From the NCBI GenBank assembly GCA_033032865.1, contig JAWHQI010000228.1, forward strand, positions 186,001 to 250,000: a stretch of DNA of 64,000 bases, read 5' to 3'. This stretch comes from Dactylorhiza incarnata. Taxonomy: Eukaryota; Streptophyta; Magnoliopsida; Asparagales; Orchidaceae. The translations under genes and the position numbers were made by a program. The notes below the pieces were generated by a model. The model searched no databases. It saw only the letters and a list, made by a program, of their open reading frames with translations, and was not told the DNA's origin. Shown in pieces: positions 23,190 to 33,885 of the stretch; within the stretch, counting starts at the first letter, position 1, and every line of letters begins with the position of its first letter.

Positions 23190-23902
23190 ACATAGGCAGA
23201 AGTCAAACTCCCTCTCCACTCAAAATCTTAGATGACTTCATGGCGGATCACGAGGATATTTGTACAAAGAAGCAGGTGAGAAACTAACCACTAATGGATT
23301 CCTCCATGCAAAATCTAGTCATCCATTGGTGACATAATTGCTTCAGTATTTTTTAATAATTTAATGTAGGCTTCTTTTTCAAAAAATTCAGATTGGAAGC
23401 TCCATTTAGGTTGACTTATTCGAAGAGAAGGATGGTAGTTAGCTCTGTGATTCATTAGAGGTATTCCCCTCACACTTTTAGCGTTGGTGTAAACTCAGCT
23501 CAAATTCTTTGTCTAAGATTTTATAGTAACTTATTTTTTAGTGAGTTTTGTTCAGTTTCCACTTTGAATCAAAGTTATTTGACATTTATTTTAATTATTT
23601 GTGTACTATTCTTTTGCTGACATGCTCCGCAACCTAAAATGATTCGCTGATACAGGTTGAATGGAGATGAAGTTGTGGATATTCATTCAAAGCAACCAAG
23701 ACTATCTACCAAATATGGAGAAGTGAGTAAAAGTAGTTCATTTTCAGAGATTTTCAGTCCCCGGTCTTCTGGCATTAAAAATGGATTGGATTGAACTGTG
23801 GTGGCCTTATCAAAAGGAGAAAGTTATGAGAATGGTGGAGATGAGAGGTTGCCTCATGCAGAAAATCTAGTTAAGAATGGTGTTGGAATGCATCCTGTGC
23901 AG
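23190..23902 (+). pseudogene. Probable captured host gene fragment, three exon-like pieces, unidentified
   Basis: Three stretches look like plant exons. 23,190-23,275 follows CCCAG and ends before GTGAG (GRSQTPSPLKILDDFMADHE). 23,392-23,460 follows TTCAG and ends before GTATT, with two stops (VDLFEEKDGS). 23,656-23,902 follows ACAG and ends before GTACTG, about 81 codons with one stop (LNGDEVVDIHSKQPRLSTKY). Codon content is unlike the surrounding AT-rich DNA. I do not recognise the protein. The location inside a CACTA element, 3' of the transposase genes, is where such elements often hold transduplicated gene pieces. The phases of the second and third pieces do not join cleanly, so borders may be off by a few bases. 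Confidence 0.5.
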
Positions 23903-24668
23903 GTACTGCACGTGCTGAAACTGCTGCAGCCTTGATGCAAAGTTGATGTTATTCATGTTGTTGTCATCATGATTATCAAGCTCCGTTGCCCACGGTAATT
24001 TCTCGTGCTGTGTTGGTTCCCAATCAACCTGGTAACCTTTGCCTTCTAGCGAGTGCGTCGATTTTATTCTCGTCCTCAATATCTTGAATGTCGCGCTTTG
24101 CTGTTGAAAAAAAAAATTAAGTTTGCACCCAGATTAAAAATTTCACTTAATTTAATGTAAGACCATTCATCTATCACTATCGTCATTAGTCTCATCCCAA
24201 CTATTTAGGTTTTTTTAAGGAATCCTTTAAGTGTTTCTAATGTTATATGATAGTCTTTATGTTATGATATTGTTATGTTTAGTCCTGCAACTTTATTAAA
24301 CTCATGTACTAAGGGATCCTTTACAATAATGAGGACTGACAACATGTGCTTTATAAATGCTAATGTTTGTTAATCAAGAGAGAACTTATCTCTTTGTGAT
24401 TTTTTGAACATACAAGGTTATAACAATGATAAGGTGCATACTGATCATAGTTATATATAGGCAGGAGTGCTTAATTCTTTGGCATGTTGCAGTTAATTAC
24501 CCGTATTCCCATCAAATCCATTTTATAAATAATCTTGGACATGTTGCAGTAAATTACTCCTTAAGGATCCATCTGGAGGTTGTCCTGATTTCAAGTCAGT
24601 ATATTCAAGTTTAGTTAAATTGGACAGAATTAAGACAATTATGCATGAATGATATTCCTCCAACTTGT
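23903..24668. other. CACTA interior, no gene seen
   Basis: No coding evidence. The stretch may include intron sequence of the captured gene, and holds two similar phrases with GGACATGTTGCAGT / GGCATGTTGCAGT near 24,480-24,550. Confidence 0.4.
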
Positions 24669-24862
24669 GCCATCTGCAGCAGCAGCAACAACAACCAAAG
24701 GCATACCTGATCTGCAGCAGCAGCAACAACCAGAGGCATACCTGATCATCATCAGCAACAGCAACCAGAGGCATACCTGATCTGCAGCAGCAACAACAAC
24801 CAAAGGCATACCTGATCTGCAGCAGCAGCAGCAACCAGAGGCTTGCCTGCCATGATCTGCAA
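24669..24862. repeat. CAG/CAA-rich minisatellite, about five units
   Basis: Units of about 35 bp contain TGCAGCAGCAGCAACAACC followed by AGAGGCATACCTGATC. Unit length is not a multiple of three throughout, so it is not a clean polyglutamine coding region; ORFs reported on either strand across it are by-products. Confidence 0.85.
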
Positions 24863-25214
24863 GGTTCTATTTCTACTCTATCTTCCTTAAAAAAATCATA
24901 TAAATATATTATATATCTTTTGTCTATTTATATGTTCATGGTAGGTTTTCTTTCAGGGGTCAGTTTCTCTAACAATGTATTGTGCCAAGAAACTCCCTTC
25001 AACTGTTTCTCTGATTGCAGTTCATAAGGAGAAATAATCTTTGATAGGGAGGCCACTAAACCAAAACCAATCTCAGGTATATATCAGTTTTTGCACCCAT
25101 GATTCTGATTTACTCTTCCCAACTTAATGAAACATCGCTATGCAGGATGAGCAGTAGCCTTTATTATATTTTTTTAAAATGTTGCAGCATTAGCGGCGTT
25201 TATTTTAAACCCTA

Positions 25215-25322
25215 AAACAAAGGCATACCTGCCATCTGCAGCAGCAACAACAACACATGTCTGCCATCTGCAGCAACAACAACAACACATGCCTGGCTGT
25301 CATCTACAGCTACAGCCGCCGC
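25215..25322. repeat. Second, diverged copy of the CAG/CAA minisatellite
   Basis: The phrases AAAGGCATACCTGCC and ATCTGCAGCAACAACAACAA recur two to three times, related to the array at 24,669-24,862. Confidence 0.75.
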
Positions 25323-25407
25323 CCTAGTATTAAACTAAACAAAGGCATGTCTACGATTCTATTTCTACTCTATCTTCCTTAAACTGGTAAATGGGTTTCT
25401 CATGCAG

Positions 25408-25693
25408 GAATTGATATGATTTCCATAATATTGATATGAACGAGATGAAGATAATAGTGGTTGGAACTGATTCATTTAGTTGATCTTGTTAACATGTTGA
25501 GGAAGTTTTGGCATACTAAACTTCTCTCTGTTGGACCGGTGAAAGAGCCAGAAAAAAGGAAGTGCCCAAGAACGAGGCACCAAAGGAGGCACCGAAGAAG
25601 GAAGAAGGCAAGAAGAATGAGCCCGAGAAGAAGAAGAAAGAGATTAATCCTCATGAGCAGATTGTTTATTATAGATTTTTTTTCATGTATTGA
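25408..25693 (+). pseudogene. Captured fragment of a heavy-metal-associated isoprenylated (HIPP/HMA) plant protein gene
   Basis: After a CATGCAG splice acceptor, the three frames together spell the end of an HMA domain (MNEMKIIVVG), then LRKFWHTKLLSVGPVKEPEK, a Lys/Glu/Pro-rich linker (KNEAPKEAPKKEEGKKNEPE) and INPHEQIVYY. This order is that of plant HMA/HIPP metallochaperone-like proteins. Frame changes lie before VDLVNM (about 25,470) and in the A-run near 25,555, and the C-terminal CaaX tail is absent, so this is a broken piece. Host proteins of this family bind metal ions in the cytosol or nucleus. Its place between minisatellite and terminal repeats of a CACTA element indicates transduplication. 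Confidence 0.7.
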
Positions 25694-25899
25694 GTTTAGT
25701 AGACATAAGAGCTATATATTGATTGTATTAAGGGTTTGGGCTATCTCCCACCTTCCTATTTTACTATTAATAAAAATATATTTTCATTGAGATTCCTTTA
25801 ACAAATTGATATTCTATTTATTTTTGTGTCTTTACTTGTATTTTTTTATTTCTATTTAATAGAAAAAAAAATGAATTTATAAAAATATATTTTGTTAAC

Positions 25900-26295
25900 A
25901 ACAATAAAAATATTAGTGATCAATTTTTTAATCACTAATAAAGGACATTTAGTGACCAAAAAGTTTGGTCACTATTGCATTACATAATCAGTGACTAAAA
26001 CAATTTGTTCACTAAAAGATCTTTTTTTGTGACAAACAATTTGGTCACTAAAAATCATTTAGTGACGAAGTTTACTTTGTCACTAAAAATACATATTTAG
26101 TGACGAAGATTAGTTCGTCACTAAAAATATACATTTAGTGACGATAAGTGAGTTAGTAACTAAATACCTTTTGTGATGGGGCTTTTGCAACCACCTTGTG
26201 ACGAACAGATTTTGGTCACTAAATATCTTTAGTGACCAAACCGCAATACTTAGTGACCAAAATTTTCGTCACTAAAAGCCAAATTTCTTATTGTG
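25900..26295. repeat. CACTA 3' subterminal inverted repeat array and terminus
   Basis: About fifteen copies of TTTAGTGAC or its reverse complement GTCACTAAA alternate, many forming hairpins such as TTTAGTGACGAAG facing CTTTGTCACTAAA. Subterminal repeats of this kind are the transposase-binding region of CACTA elements. The array ends with TTTCTTATTGTG at 26,295; the adjacent CAT (26,296-26,298) would be a 3-bp target duplication, but the partner is not seen. Confidence 0.8.
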
Positions 26296-27226
26296 CATCT
26301 TTGGCTCTATAGATAACAATCTCTGCAAAAAGTTTGCCAACTTGATGCAGGGAAAGTTTGAGATGAGCAGTATGGGTGAGCTCAAATACTTCCTAGCTCT
26401 CCAAGTGAAACAATCTGAAGATGGTATTTTCATCTCCCAGACCAAATTCATTAGGGAGCTAGTCAAGATATTTGGATTGGAGAATGCTTCTTCAATGAAG
26501 ACTCCAATGGGAACCAATGTGACTCTGGACAAGGATGAGAAGGGCATACCCTTTGATGAAACCAAGTACAGATGCATGATTGGATCTTTGCATTATCTAA
26601 CTGCAAGTAGGCCTGACATAATGTTTGCTACATGTGTCTGTGCTAGATATCAGGTGAATCCTAAGGAATCTCATCATGTCTCTGTCAAGAGAATCTTAAG
26701 ATACCTAAAGGGTACATCAAATCTTGGCCTATGGTACCCAAGGAACAATGGATGTGAACTGACTAGCTACTTAGATGCAGATTATGCAGGGTGCAAGGAA
26801 TATAGGAAGAGTACCTCAAGGACATGTCAATTCCTTGGTGGAAGACTGATCTCTTGGAGCAGTAAGAAGCAGACCAGTGTGGCAATCTCAATAGCAGAAT
26901 CAGAGTATATCTCTACTGAGAGCTGCTGTGCCCAACTGCTATGGATTCAGCATCAACTTGAAGACTACAATCTAAAGATGACCAAAACACCCTTGTTTTG
27001 TGACTCTTTAAGTGCAATCTCAATTGCTAAGAACCCTGTCTCTCACAGCAGGACTAAGCATATTGAGATCTGGTATCACTTCATCAGGGAGCATGTGGAA
27101 AATGAAGATATCACCCTTGAGTTTGTCCCAACAGACAAACAAGTGGCTGATATATTTACAAAGCCCCTAGATGAAGCTAAGTTTAACTTCTTCAATTTCC
27201 AATTGGGGATGTTAAACTTAGAGTAA
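26296..27226 (+). pseudogene. Copia-3 pol 3' part: RT palm to RNase H
   Basis: The frame enters RT in the middle of the catalytic region (IFGSIDNNLCKKFANLMQGKF) because the CACTA element interrupts it, and then stays open to the stop at 27,224-27,226. RNase H motifs are complete (TSRTCQFLGGRLISWSSKKQ, AESEYISTESCCAQLLWI, HIEIWYHFIREHVENED). It is close in sequence to Copia-1. The upstream gag, protease, integrase and RT fingers are not in the window. Without them the enzyme is only a fragment, though this piece itself is undamaged. Confidence 0.92.
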
Positions 27227-27447
27227 TCCTTAACTTATTCTTCACTAATCCCTTTCTAGATTATTGGTTAGAAAATCTCTCAGGATTTGGATGAACTATG
27301 ACTGAGCAAGGGGGAGCTTGGACTATTGTCTACCTAAAGGAGAGCTGCAGGAAAGAAGTCAGAAAGGGGGAGAAATGTCATCAATATATTCAAGACAAGA
27401 TGCTCAAGAAGACCTCAAAGATAGGGGGAGCAAAGGAGTAGGGGGAG
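27227..27447 (+). other. Copia-3 3' UTR with multiple polypurine tracts
   Basis: AAGGGGGAG-type motifs occur near 27,308, 27,365, 27,422 and 27,440, the last directly before the LTR, the Sirevirus multiple-PPT arrangement. No gene; ORFs here run on through the LTR by chance. Confidence 0.75.
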
Positions 27448-27727
27448 TGTTGGAACAAGTACAAAATAATACAGATAGAACATATCAATATTGCTGTACA
27501 GGAAAAGAAAGAGGAAGAGAAAAACAGAGAAGCAAAAAGAAAGAAGAACATATCAGAGTTCTTGATACAAAGAACAATACATTTATATCTTGCTTTTTGC
27601 TAACTCCTTCTTTGCAGATCATATACATCCTGAGACACCAATCACAATTATTTGCTCAGGATCAAAACTGCAAGAAGAAGAAGAAGAGTATTTGCAATCA
27701 AGAGAAGAAGCCACCACAAGCTATCAT
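27448..27727 (+). repeat. Copia LTR, left part (interrupted by the 12.7 kb gypsy element)
   Basis: It begins TGTTGGAACAAG right after AGGGGGAG. It is cut at 27,727 by the gypsy insertion and resumes at 40,383. Bases 27,723-27,727 (ATCAT) and 40,383-40,387 (GTCAT) are the candidate target duplication, with one mismatch. Confidence 0.85.
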
Positions 27728-28195
27728 TGTTTGCCCAGAAAGCCCGCGACCTCCTCTCATTGTTCATTTTTCCCGGTCTCAGCGGTCTCAAATTAGGTGA
27801 TCGCCCAGATCGTCGGATGCCTCCTCAACCGAGATTTTCTAAGTACCCAGCGGTCAAGATAGTGCGAGATCGCCGACTCAAGCGGTCTGGTCATTTTTCT
27901 TATTTTTATTATTTGTATCCCATTTCCCTGCCCCGACTCTCCTGTACCCCGGGCAGCCCGTAGTTTTTCAGTTCTGCCCGTTTGGGCAGCCCCCTCGTCT
28001 ATAAATAGAGGGGTAGGGGTACCAGAAAAGCACTTTTGGCTCCGGGGCTCCAGCTTACAACCTGTGTAAGCGGTCTCATTTCTTCGTGATCGTTTTCCCT
28101 TTGTTCCAGCATCTTCTGTCTTAGTAACCTTCACTTCGCAGTTTCTCCCATCCCCTTTAGTGTGAATTTTGGAGGTACCATTTTTCGCACCAACA
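27728..28195 (+). repeat. 5' LTR of the 12.7 kb gypsy element
   Basis: It is 468 bp, TGTTTGCCC to CACCAACA. The TATA box CTATAAATAG is at 27,999-28,008. Just inside its left end are TCTCAGCGGTCTC and other GCGGTC motifs. No tRNA-like primer site is obvious immediately downstream. Confidence 0.92.
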
Positions 28196-28253
28196 GAACG
28201 AACACGCGACCTTCAGATCTCGAAGTGTCAGGTGAAATCCATAGACTTCCAAG

Positions 28254-31200
28254 ATGGCTGATCGCCGTAGAGGTCGTCCCTTGCGATCTCCCAGCGTTCC
28301 CCCTTCCGATCACAATCCGTTAGAAGCGCTTGAACGCCGCTTCGAGCTTCATGTTGAACAAGCTCTCCGTGAGGCCGCCCTAGCTAGGCAGGAAGCCACC
28401 TCTGTTCAGCAGGAGATCGTGCGGTCTAAGCAAGAGGCCGCTCGAGATCGGCAAGAAGTCGTCCGGGCTCAGCAGGAGTCTGCGAAGCATATTGAGGCTA
28501 TGAACCAGGTTCTAGCCGCGATCTCCCAAAAGATCCTTCCCCAATCCTCTCAGGTCGCCACTCCAGACCACATGGCAGGCGGTCACCCGAGCGATCACCT
28601 CGTCTTCCAGCCCGCAGCTCCTCAGCGATCTCAGCATGAGGAGTTCGCCGCCCGTCGTAACTCTTTTCGAGCCGCAGCCCAGGGGCCTCCGGCCCAAACC
28701 CTGAATTTTGAAGAAGGATTTGCTTACCCTCAAGATCCTCCTGCCTCTTTTCTTCCTCCTCCAGGACCTTCTGTTTTTGGGGAGCCTTCCCCCTTTACCG
28801 ATGAGATTCGTCGGGATCCGATTCCTCATGGATTCAGAGAACCTCGCCTTCCAGTGTATACAGGAGAAACCGACCCAATGTGCCATCTTCAAGCCTTCGA
28901 GTCTGCTGTGGCTCTCAGGAACATTTCAGATGGAGTGAGGTGCAAGCTGATGGTCACCTCCTTCGATGGGTCAGCCATGGAATGGTTTTATAAGCTGCCT
29001 TGTCAATCTATCCCAAGCTTTGCTGCCCTGAGGCAAGAGCTCCTCCTGAGGTTCGCCACCGCAAAGAAGAGGAAGAGTGGTCCTGCGACCCTCTTCAAGA
29101 TTAGGCAAGGGGACAACGAAACTGAAGCGCATTTCGTTGACCGTTTTCAGAAAGAGATCTTGGGAGTTAGGGATATGGATCCCGAGCTCTATATGGTGGC
29201 TTTGATCAGTGGTCTGCAGGAGGGTCCTCTGAAGTTCAAAGTCACAACCAAGGAGCCTAGCTCCTATCAGGAGCTGATCAGCATTGCCAATCGCTACATA
29301 GAAGGGGAGATCAACAACCCCACCTATGTGAGCAATTTGACAAACAGGGCCACTCAGAAAGGCTCTGCGGGATTTTATCCGGCTCCGTCTTCCTCTAATC
29401 CCCGACAAGAGCTCCCACCTCCGGCTCCGAGAGGTAAGAATTACCGCAACAACCGCTTCAACCGAGGTAATCAATCCTTCCCACTTCAAAATTCATTTCT
29501 TCAATCTCCCGCTACTCCTGCTCCGCAAGTCACCCCCATCCACCAGATCCAGCGTGCTCAACCTCCTCTTCTACCCATTCCTTCACTTTACAATGAATCC
29601 CAAGAGTCCTTCACGGACTTTGGCGTTTCTATGAATGAAGTGCTTCAAGTACTTCAGAAGCAGCCCTTTTTCAAGAGGCCAGCTCCGCTAAATTCTGACC
29701 CGAAAACCAGAAACCCAACTCTCTATTGTGAATATCACAGAGATAGGGGTCATTTGACAGAGGATTGTAGAGCTCTCCGCCTGTTCTTAGAGAAGCTTCT
29801 GAAGGAGGGTAAGCTTCGAGATCTCATCCAGAAGAATGATTCTTCCAAAGCCTCAACCTCCAAGGCTAAGGAAGTAGCGGAAGTCCATTGGGAATGCGAA
29901 GAAGTGGACGATATTGGCCATCTCGGCAATATCGGCTTTCCCAATGAATGCATGGATGCTGATAACGAAGGCGCATTGGGCAATCTCTTTTGCATCCACG
30001 GAGGTGCAGGTCCGGAATCTTCAAGGAAGGCGAGTCTGAAAAGGGTTTATCAATCAGAGGTTGCTGCCACTTCTTCAGCCCCGGTCCGAGGAACGGTCAC
30101 TTTCGGTGACGAAGACCTTCCTCAGACCGCGAATCCTTTTGACGACGCGGTCGTCATCAAAGCTGTAATTGAAAATTATACAGTAGAGAAGATTCTGATT
30201 GACACGGGAAGTTCAGTCAATGTGCTCTTCAAACCCGCCTTCGAGGCGTTAAAGACAGGTAAAACCCTCCTTTCAACTGAAGGCCCCCTTTATGGTTTTT
30301 CAGGAGAGAAGAAAGAAGTAGAAGGGCTCGTCACTCTTTCTTTGATTCTGGGGGGAATAGTGAAGCTGGTCAAATTTATAGTCGTTGATGCTCCCAGTAG
30401 CTACAACGCCATCTTTGGAAGACCCTTCTTGAATGCCTATCAAGCCATCATCTCCACCTACCATCAAGCGGTGAAGTTCGCCTTGAACGGCAAACAACAC
30501 CGAATAAGGAGCGACCCAAGGAAAGCCAGGGAATGCTATGTAAAGATGGTCAACATGATCGTATCCTCTCCTCCCCAAGAAATCATGATGGCTGAATCAA
30601 TCGAAGGTCCTGAACAAGTCCAAGATGCAGAGGAAATTGAGGAGGATGCAAGAGATGGAGTTCGCTTGGAACCTGCCCAAGCAACTCAAGAGGTCCGGAT
30701 CAGCGAGGAAGATGAGAGCAAGAGCCTATCCATCAACGCTGAGTTATCTGAAGCTGACAAGGGTCAGCTCATCTCTTGTCTTCTGCAAAATCTAGATATC
30801 TTCGCTTGGTCGGCGGATGATATGCCCGGAGTGGACCTGGATGTTGCTTGCCACCATCTCAATCTTGACCCAAACTTCATCCCGATCCAGCAGAAGAAGA
30901 GGTCTGTTGCAACTACTCTAGCACAGCCTATCCGTGAAGAGGTAGAGAAGCTCCTGAAGGCAAAGTTCATCCAACTAATTCAATACCCGGAATGGGTGTC
31001 AAACGTTGTAATGGTAAAGAAGTCGAGTGGAAAGTGGAGGATGTGTGTCGACTTTACTAAACTCAATAAGGCTTGCCCCAAGGATTGCTACCCCTTGCCT
31101 CGGATAGATTCTTTAGTAGATTCTGCGGTAGGTTATTCTTTTATGAGTTTTTTAGATGCTTTTTCAGGTTACCATCAAATCAGAATGCATAAACCAGATA

Positions 31201-33885
31201 TACCCCATACTTCATTTATCACAAATGATGGTTGCTTCTGTTATCTCGTAATGCCTTTCGGGCTAAAGAATGTTGGAGCAACCGATCAGAAAATGATGGA
31301 CACAGTGTTCAGAAGTCAAAAAGGAAGAAACCTCGAGGTATATGTTGATGACCTCTTGGTAAAAAGTAAACTGTTCTCTTCTCATCTTAGAGACCTCTCA
31401 GAAACTTTTGCAACCCTTCGAACTTTTAATATGAGGTTGAATCCGTTGAAGTGTGTTTTCGGGGCAAGTAAAGGAAAATTCCTGGGTCACCTCCTTACTC
31501 CAGAAGGGTTGGAACCCAATCCTCACAAAGTGAAAGCTATTCTGGAAATGCCACCTCCCAAGTCCCCAAAAGAAATTCAGCAGATGGGAGGGAGAATGGC
31601 AGGCTTAAGTCGCTTTATCTTCCGTTCAGGAGATAAGAGTGCACCTTTCTTTAAAACCCTCCGGGGAGGGAGTAGGTTCGAGTGGACAAAGGAATGTGAT
31701 GATTCTTTCATTCAGCTTAAGAAGCAATTGACATCAACCCCTTTGCTCCAAAGCCCGCGAGAGGGAGAAAATCTTTTCCTATATATGGGAGTCGGAGCTG
31801 ATGCCATAAGCTCTGTTTTGGTCCGAGAGGAGAAAAAGAAGCAATTCCCAGTCTATTACGTAAGTCGAATCCTGAAGAATGCAGAGACTCGTTATCCTAT
31901 CCTCGATAAGTTAGCTTTAATGCTTATAACTTCAGCAAGAAGATTAAGACCATATTTCCAAGCTCACTCGATTCTAGTCGTTACTGATCTTCCATTAAAG
32001 AGTGTCTTGGAGAAGCCAGAGCATTCAGGCAGGTTGGCAAAGTGGGCAATAGAGCTCGGTGAGTTTGACATATCCTATGTTCCAAGGATGGCAATCAAAG
32101 CTCAAGTCTTAGCAGACTTCATGGTGGATGCCAAAGAAGTTGAGTCGCAGAAGGTGGTCGGAGTGCCCCTTGCCTGGAAAATCTTCGTGGACGGAGCTTC
32201 AGGGAAAAATTCTTCCGGAGCAGGAGTTATCTTAATCAACCCAAATGGAGTAAGATTGGATCAAGCGCTGAAGTTCTATTTCCAAGTAACAAAACAATCA
32301 GGCGGAATATGAGGCTTTGCTAGCCGGTCTCAAGTTTGCTAGGGAGCTGGGGATTGATGATGTCGAAGTTTTCACAGATTCTTTGGTGATGGCTTCTCAA
32401 GTGAATGGGACTTTTGAAACTAGAGATAGTATTTTAAAGCAGTATCTAACTCTGGTAAAAATTGAGGTGGGGAAGTTCAAAAGCATTGCTATCAATCATA
32501 TTCCAAGAGGTGAGAACGTGGAAGCAGATGAATTGGCAAAATTTGGACTTCTCTCAGGAGGAACAACTTCAGAGTTGTTTCGCCCGGCGATTGAAGAAGG
32601 AGAGGTCATGGAGATTGATCAACATCCGTCTTGGATGGATCTGTTTGTTCTATATCTCTCAACTGGAGAGCTCCATTCATCAATAAAGGATAGGAAAAGG
32701 TTTAAACGGAAAACGGCTAACTATTATCTTGTTGCACGAGTCCTTTATAGAAGAACTTTCCTTTCACCATTAGCACGGTGTGTTTCGGAGGAGGAGATTC
32801 CAGCGGTCCTTCAGGAGATCCATTCTGGAGAATGTGGAAGTCACTCTGGAGCCAGAACTTTGGAAAAAAGAATTCTAAGGCAAGGCTATTTTTGGCCTCA
32901 AATGAGGAAGGATGCGGAAAAATTTGCCAAGAAATGCGTGAAGTGCCAGAAGTTTGCCCCACTCCAAAATCAGCCGGCTCAACAACTCAAGTCGATAGCA
33001 ACTCCATGGTCGTTTGTAGTTTGGGGAATGGATTTGATTGGGCCTTTTCCTATGGCAAGTGGGCAACGTCGATATATTATAGTCATGATTGACTACTTCA
33101 GCAAATGGATAGAAGCAAAGGCATTGGCCAAAATTACGACTCAAGCCGTGAAAAATTTTATTTGGGGAGAGATAATATGTCGGCACGGAATCCCAATGGC
33201 AATCATCACGGATAATGGTTCCCTGTTCAACAATTCAATTCTTATTAATTTATGTAAGCAAATTGGCGTTGAGCTACGTTTCGCTTCCGTAAATTATCCA
33301 AGAAGCAATGGGCAGGTAGAGGCCGCCAACAAACTTATCATAAATCTCTTGAAAAAGAAGGTAGAAAATGTCAGGGGCAACTGGGCAGAACAACTACCTT
33401 CCGTCTTATGGGCCTTGAGGATAACTCCAAGTTCTTCTACTGGAGAAACTCCATTCAAATTATCACACGGTTCCGAAGCCCTTATTCCGGTGGAATTTGA
33501 AGTAAAAAGCCCAAGAGTGTTATTGGCGCAACAGAGTCAAATTGACTAGATGGAAGGAAATGATGAGGAGTTAAAATGCAGCCTTGATTTAATTGAGGAG
33601 TTGAGAGATACGGCAATCATCAGGCAAGAAGAGGTGAAGAGAAGAATGGCGAGGCTATTCAACAAAAATGTAAGAACCAAAGAGTTCGCTGTTGGGGATC
33701 TAGTCCTGAAAAAAATGGATTCAGCAGCAAGAGCTAATTCAGTTGGAAAGCTTAACCCAAATTGGGCGGGGCCGTTTGTGGTGAAGAGCGTGCTTAAAAA
33801 TGGCGCTTACCATCTCCAAACTTATGAAGGGAAAGAATTGTCTCATTCATGGAGCGGAGATGATCTCAAACTCTTCTTTTCTTAA
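28254..33885 (+). pseudogene. gag-pol polyprotein of the 12.7 kb gypsy element
   Basis: The first frame (28,254-32,312, 1352 codons) starts at an ATG (ADRRRGRPLR). It encodes a helical N-terminus, a retrotransposon gag domain at about residues 200-320 (FDGSAMEWFYKL), a Cys/His motif CEYHRDRGHLTEDC near 492, aspartic protease LIDTGSSVNVLF near 650, and RT with YVDD near 1030. A frameshift between about 32,280 and 32,310 moves RNase H to the frame at 32,317. Integrase follows with a HHCC finger (HSGARTLEKR, CVKCQKF) and a core with Asp, Asp and Glu (WGMDLIGPFP, ITDNGSLF, NGQVEAANK). A TAG at 33,547-33,549 precedes the last 111 codons. NAGAT in RT reads NVGAT. One indel and one stop are the only breaks seen. 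Confidence 0.92.

Larger units (their letters stand above)
16897..26295 (+). mobile_element. CACTA (En/Spm) DNA transposon with captured host sequence; 5' end unresolved
   Basis: The element carries a tnp2-type transposase gene and a Transposase_24-type gene in the same orientation, a 3.7 kb 3' region with gene fragments and minisatellites, and a 3' end of dense inverted TTTAGTGAC / GTCACTAAA repeats. The last bases, read from outside, are CACAATAAGAAATTTGG, a variant of the CACTA-type terminus. Outside lies copia RT sequence beginning CATCTTTGGC, so it inserted in a copia RT gene. The matching 5' terminus and the upstream half of that RT were not found, so the left side is truncated or rearranged. 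Confidence 0.8.

Noticed and set aside
24523..24834. Minus-strand ORF rich in Leu and Cys
   Set aside because: It is the opposite strand of the CAG/CAA minisatellite and has no independent coding signal.
27318..27963. Overlapping ORFs across the Copia-3 UTR and gypsy LTR junction
   Set aside because: They cross an LTR start and a retrotransposon insertion junction, so they are chance frames.
28512..28892. Minus-strand ORF of 126 codons within gypsy gag
   Set aside because: The plus strand encodes a clear gag domain here; the minus frame has no recognisable feature.
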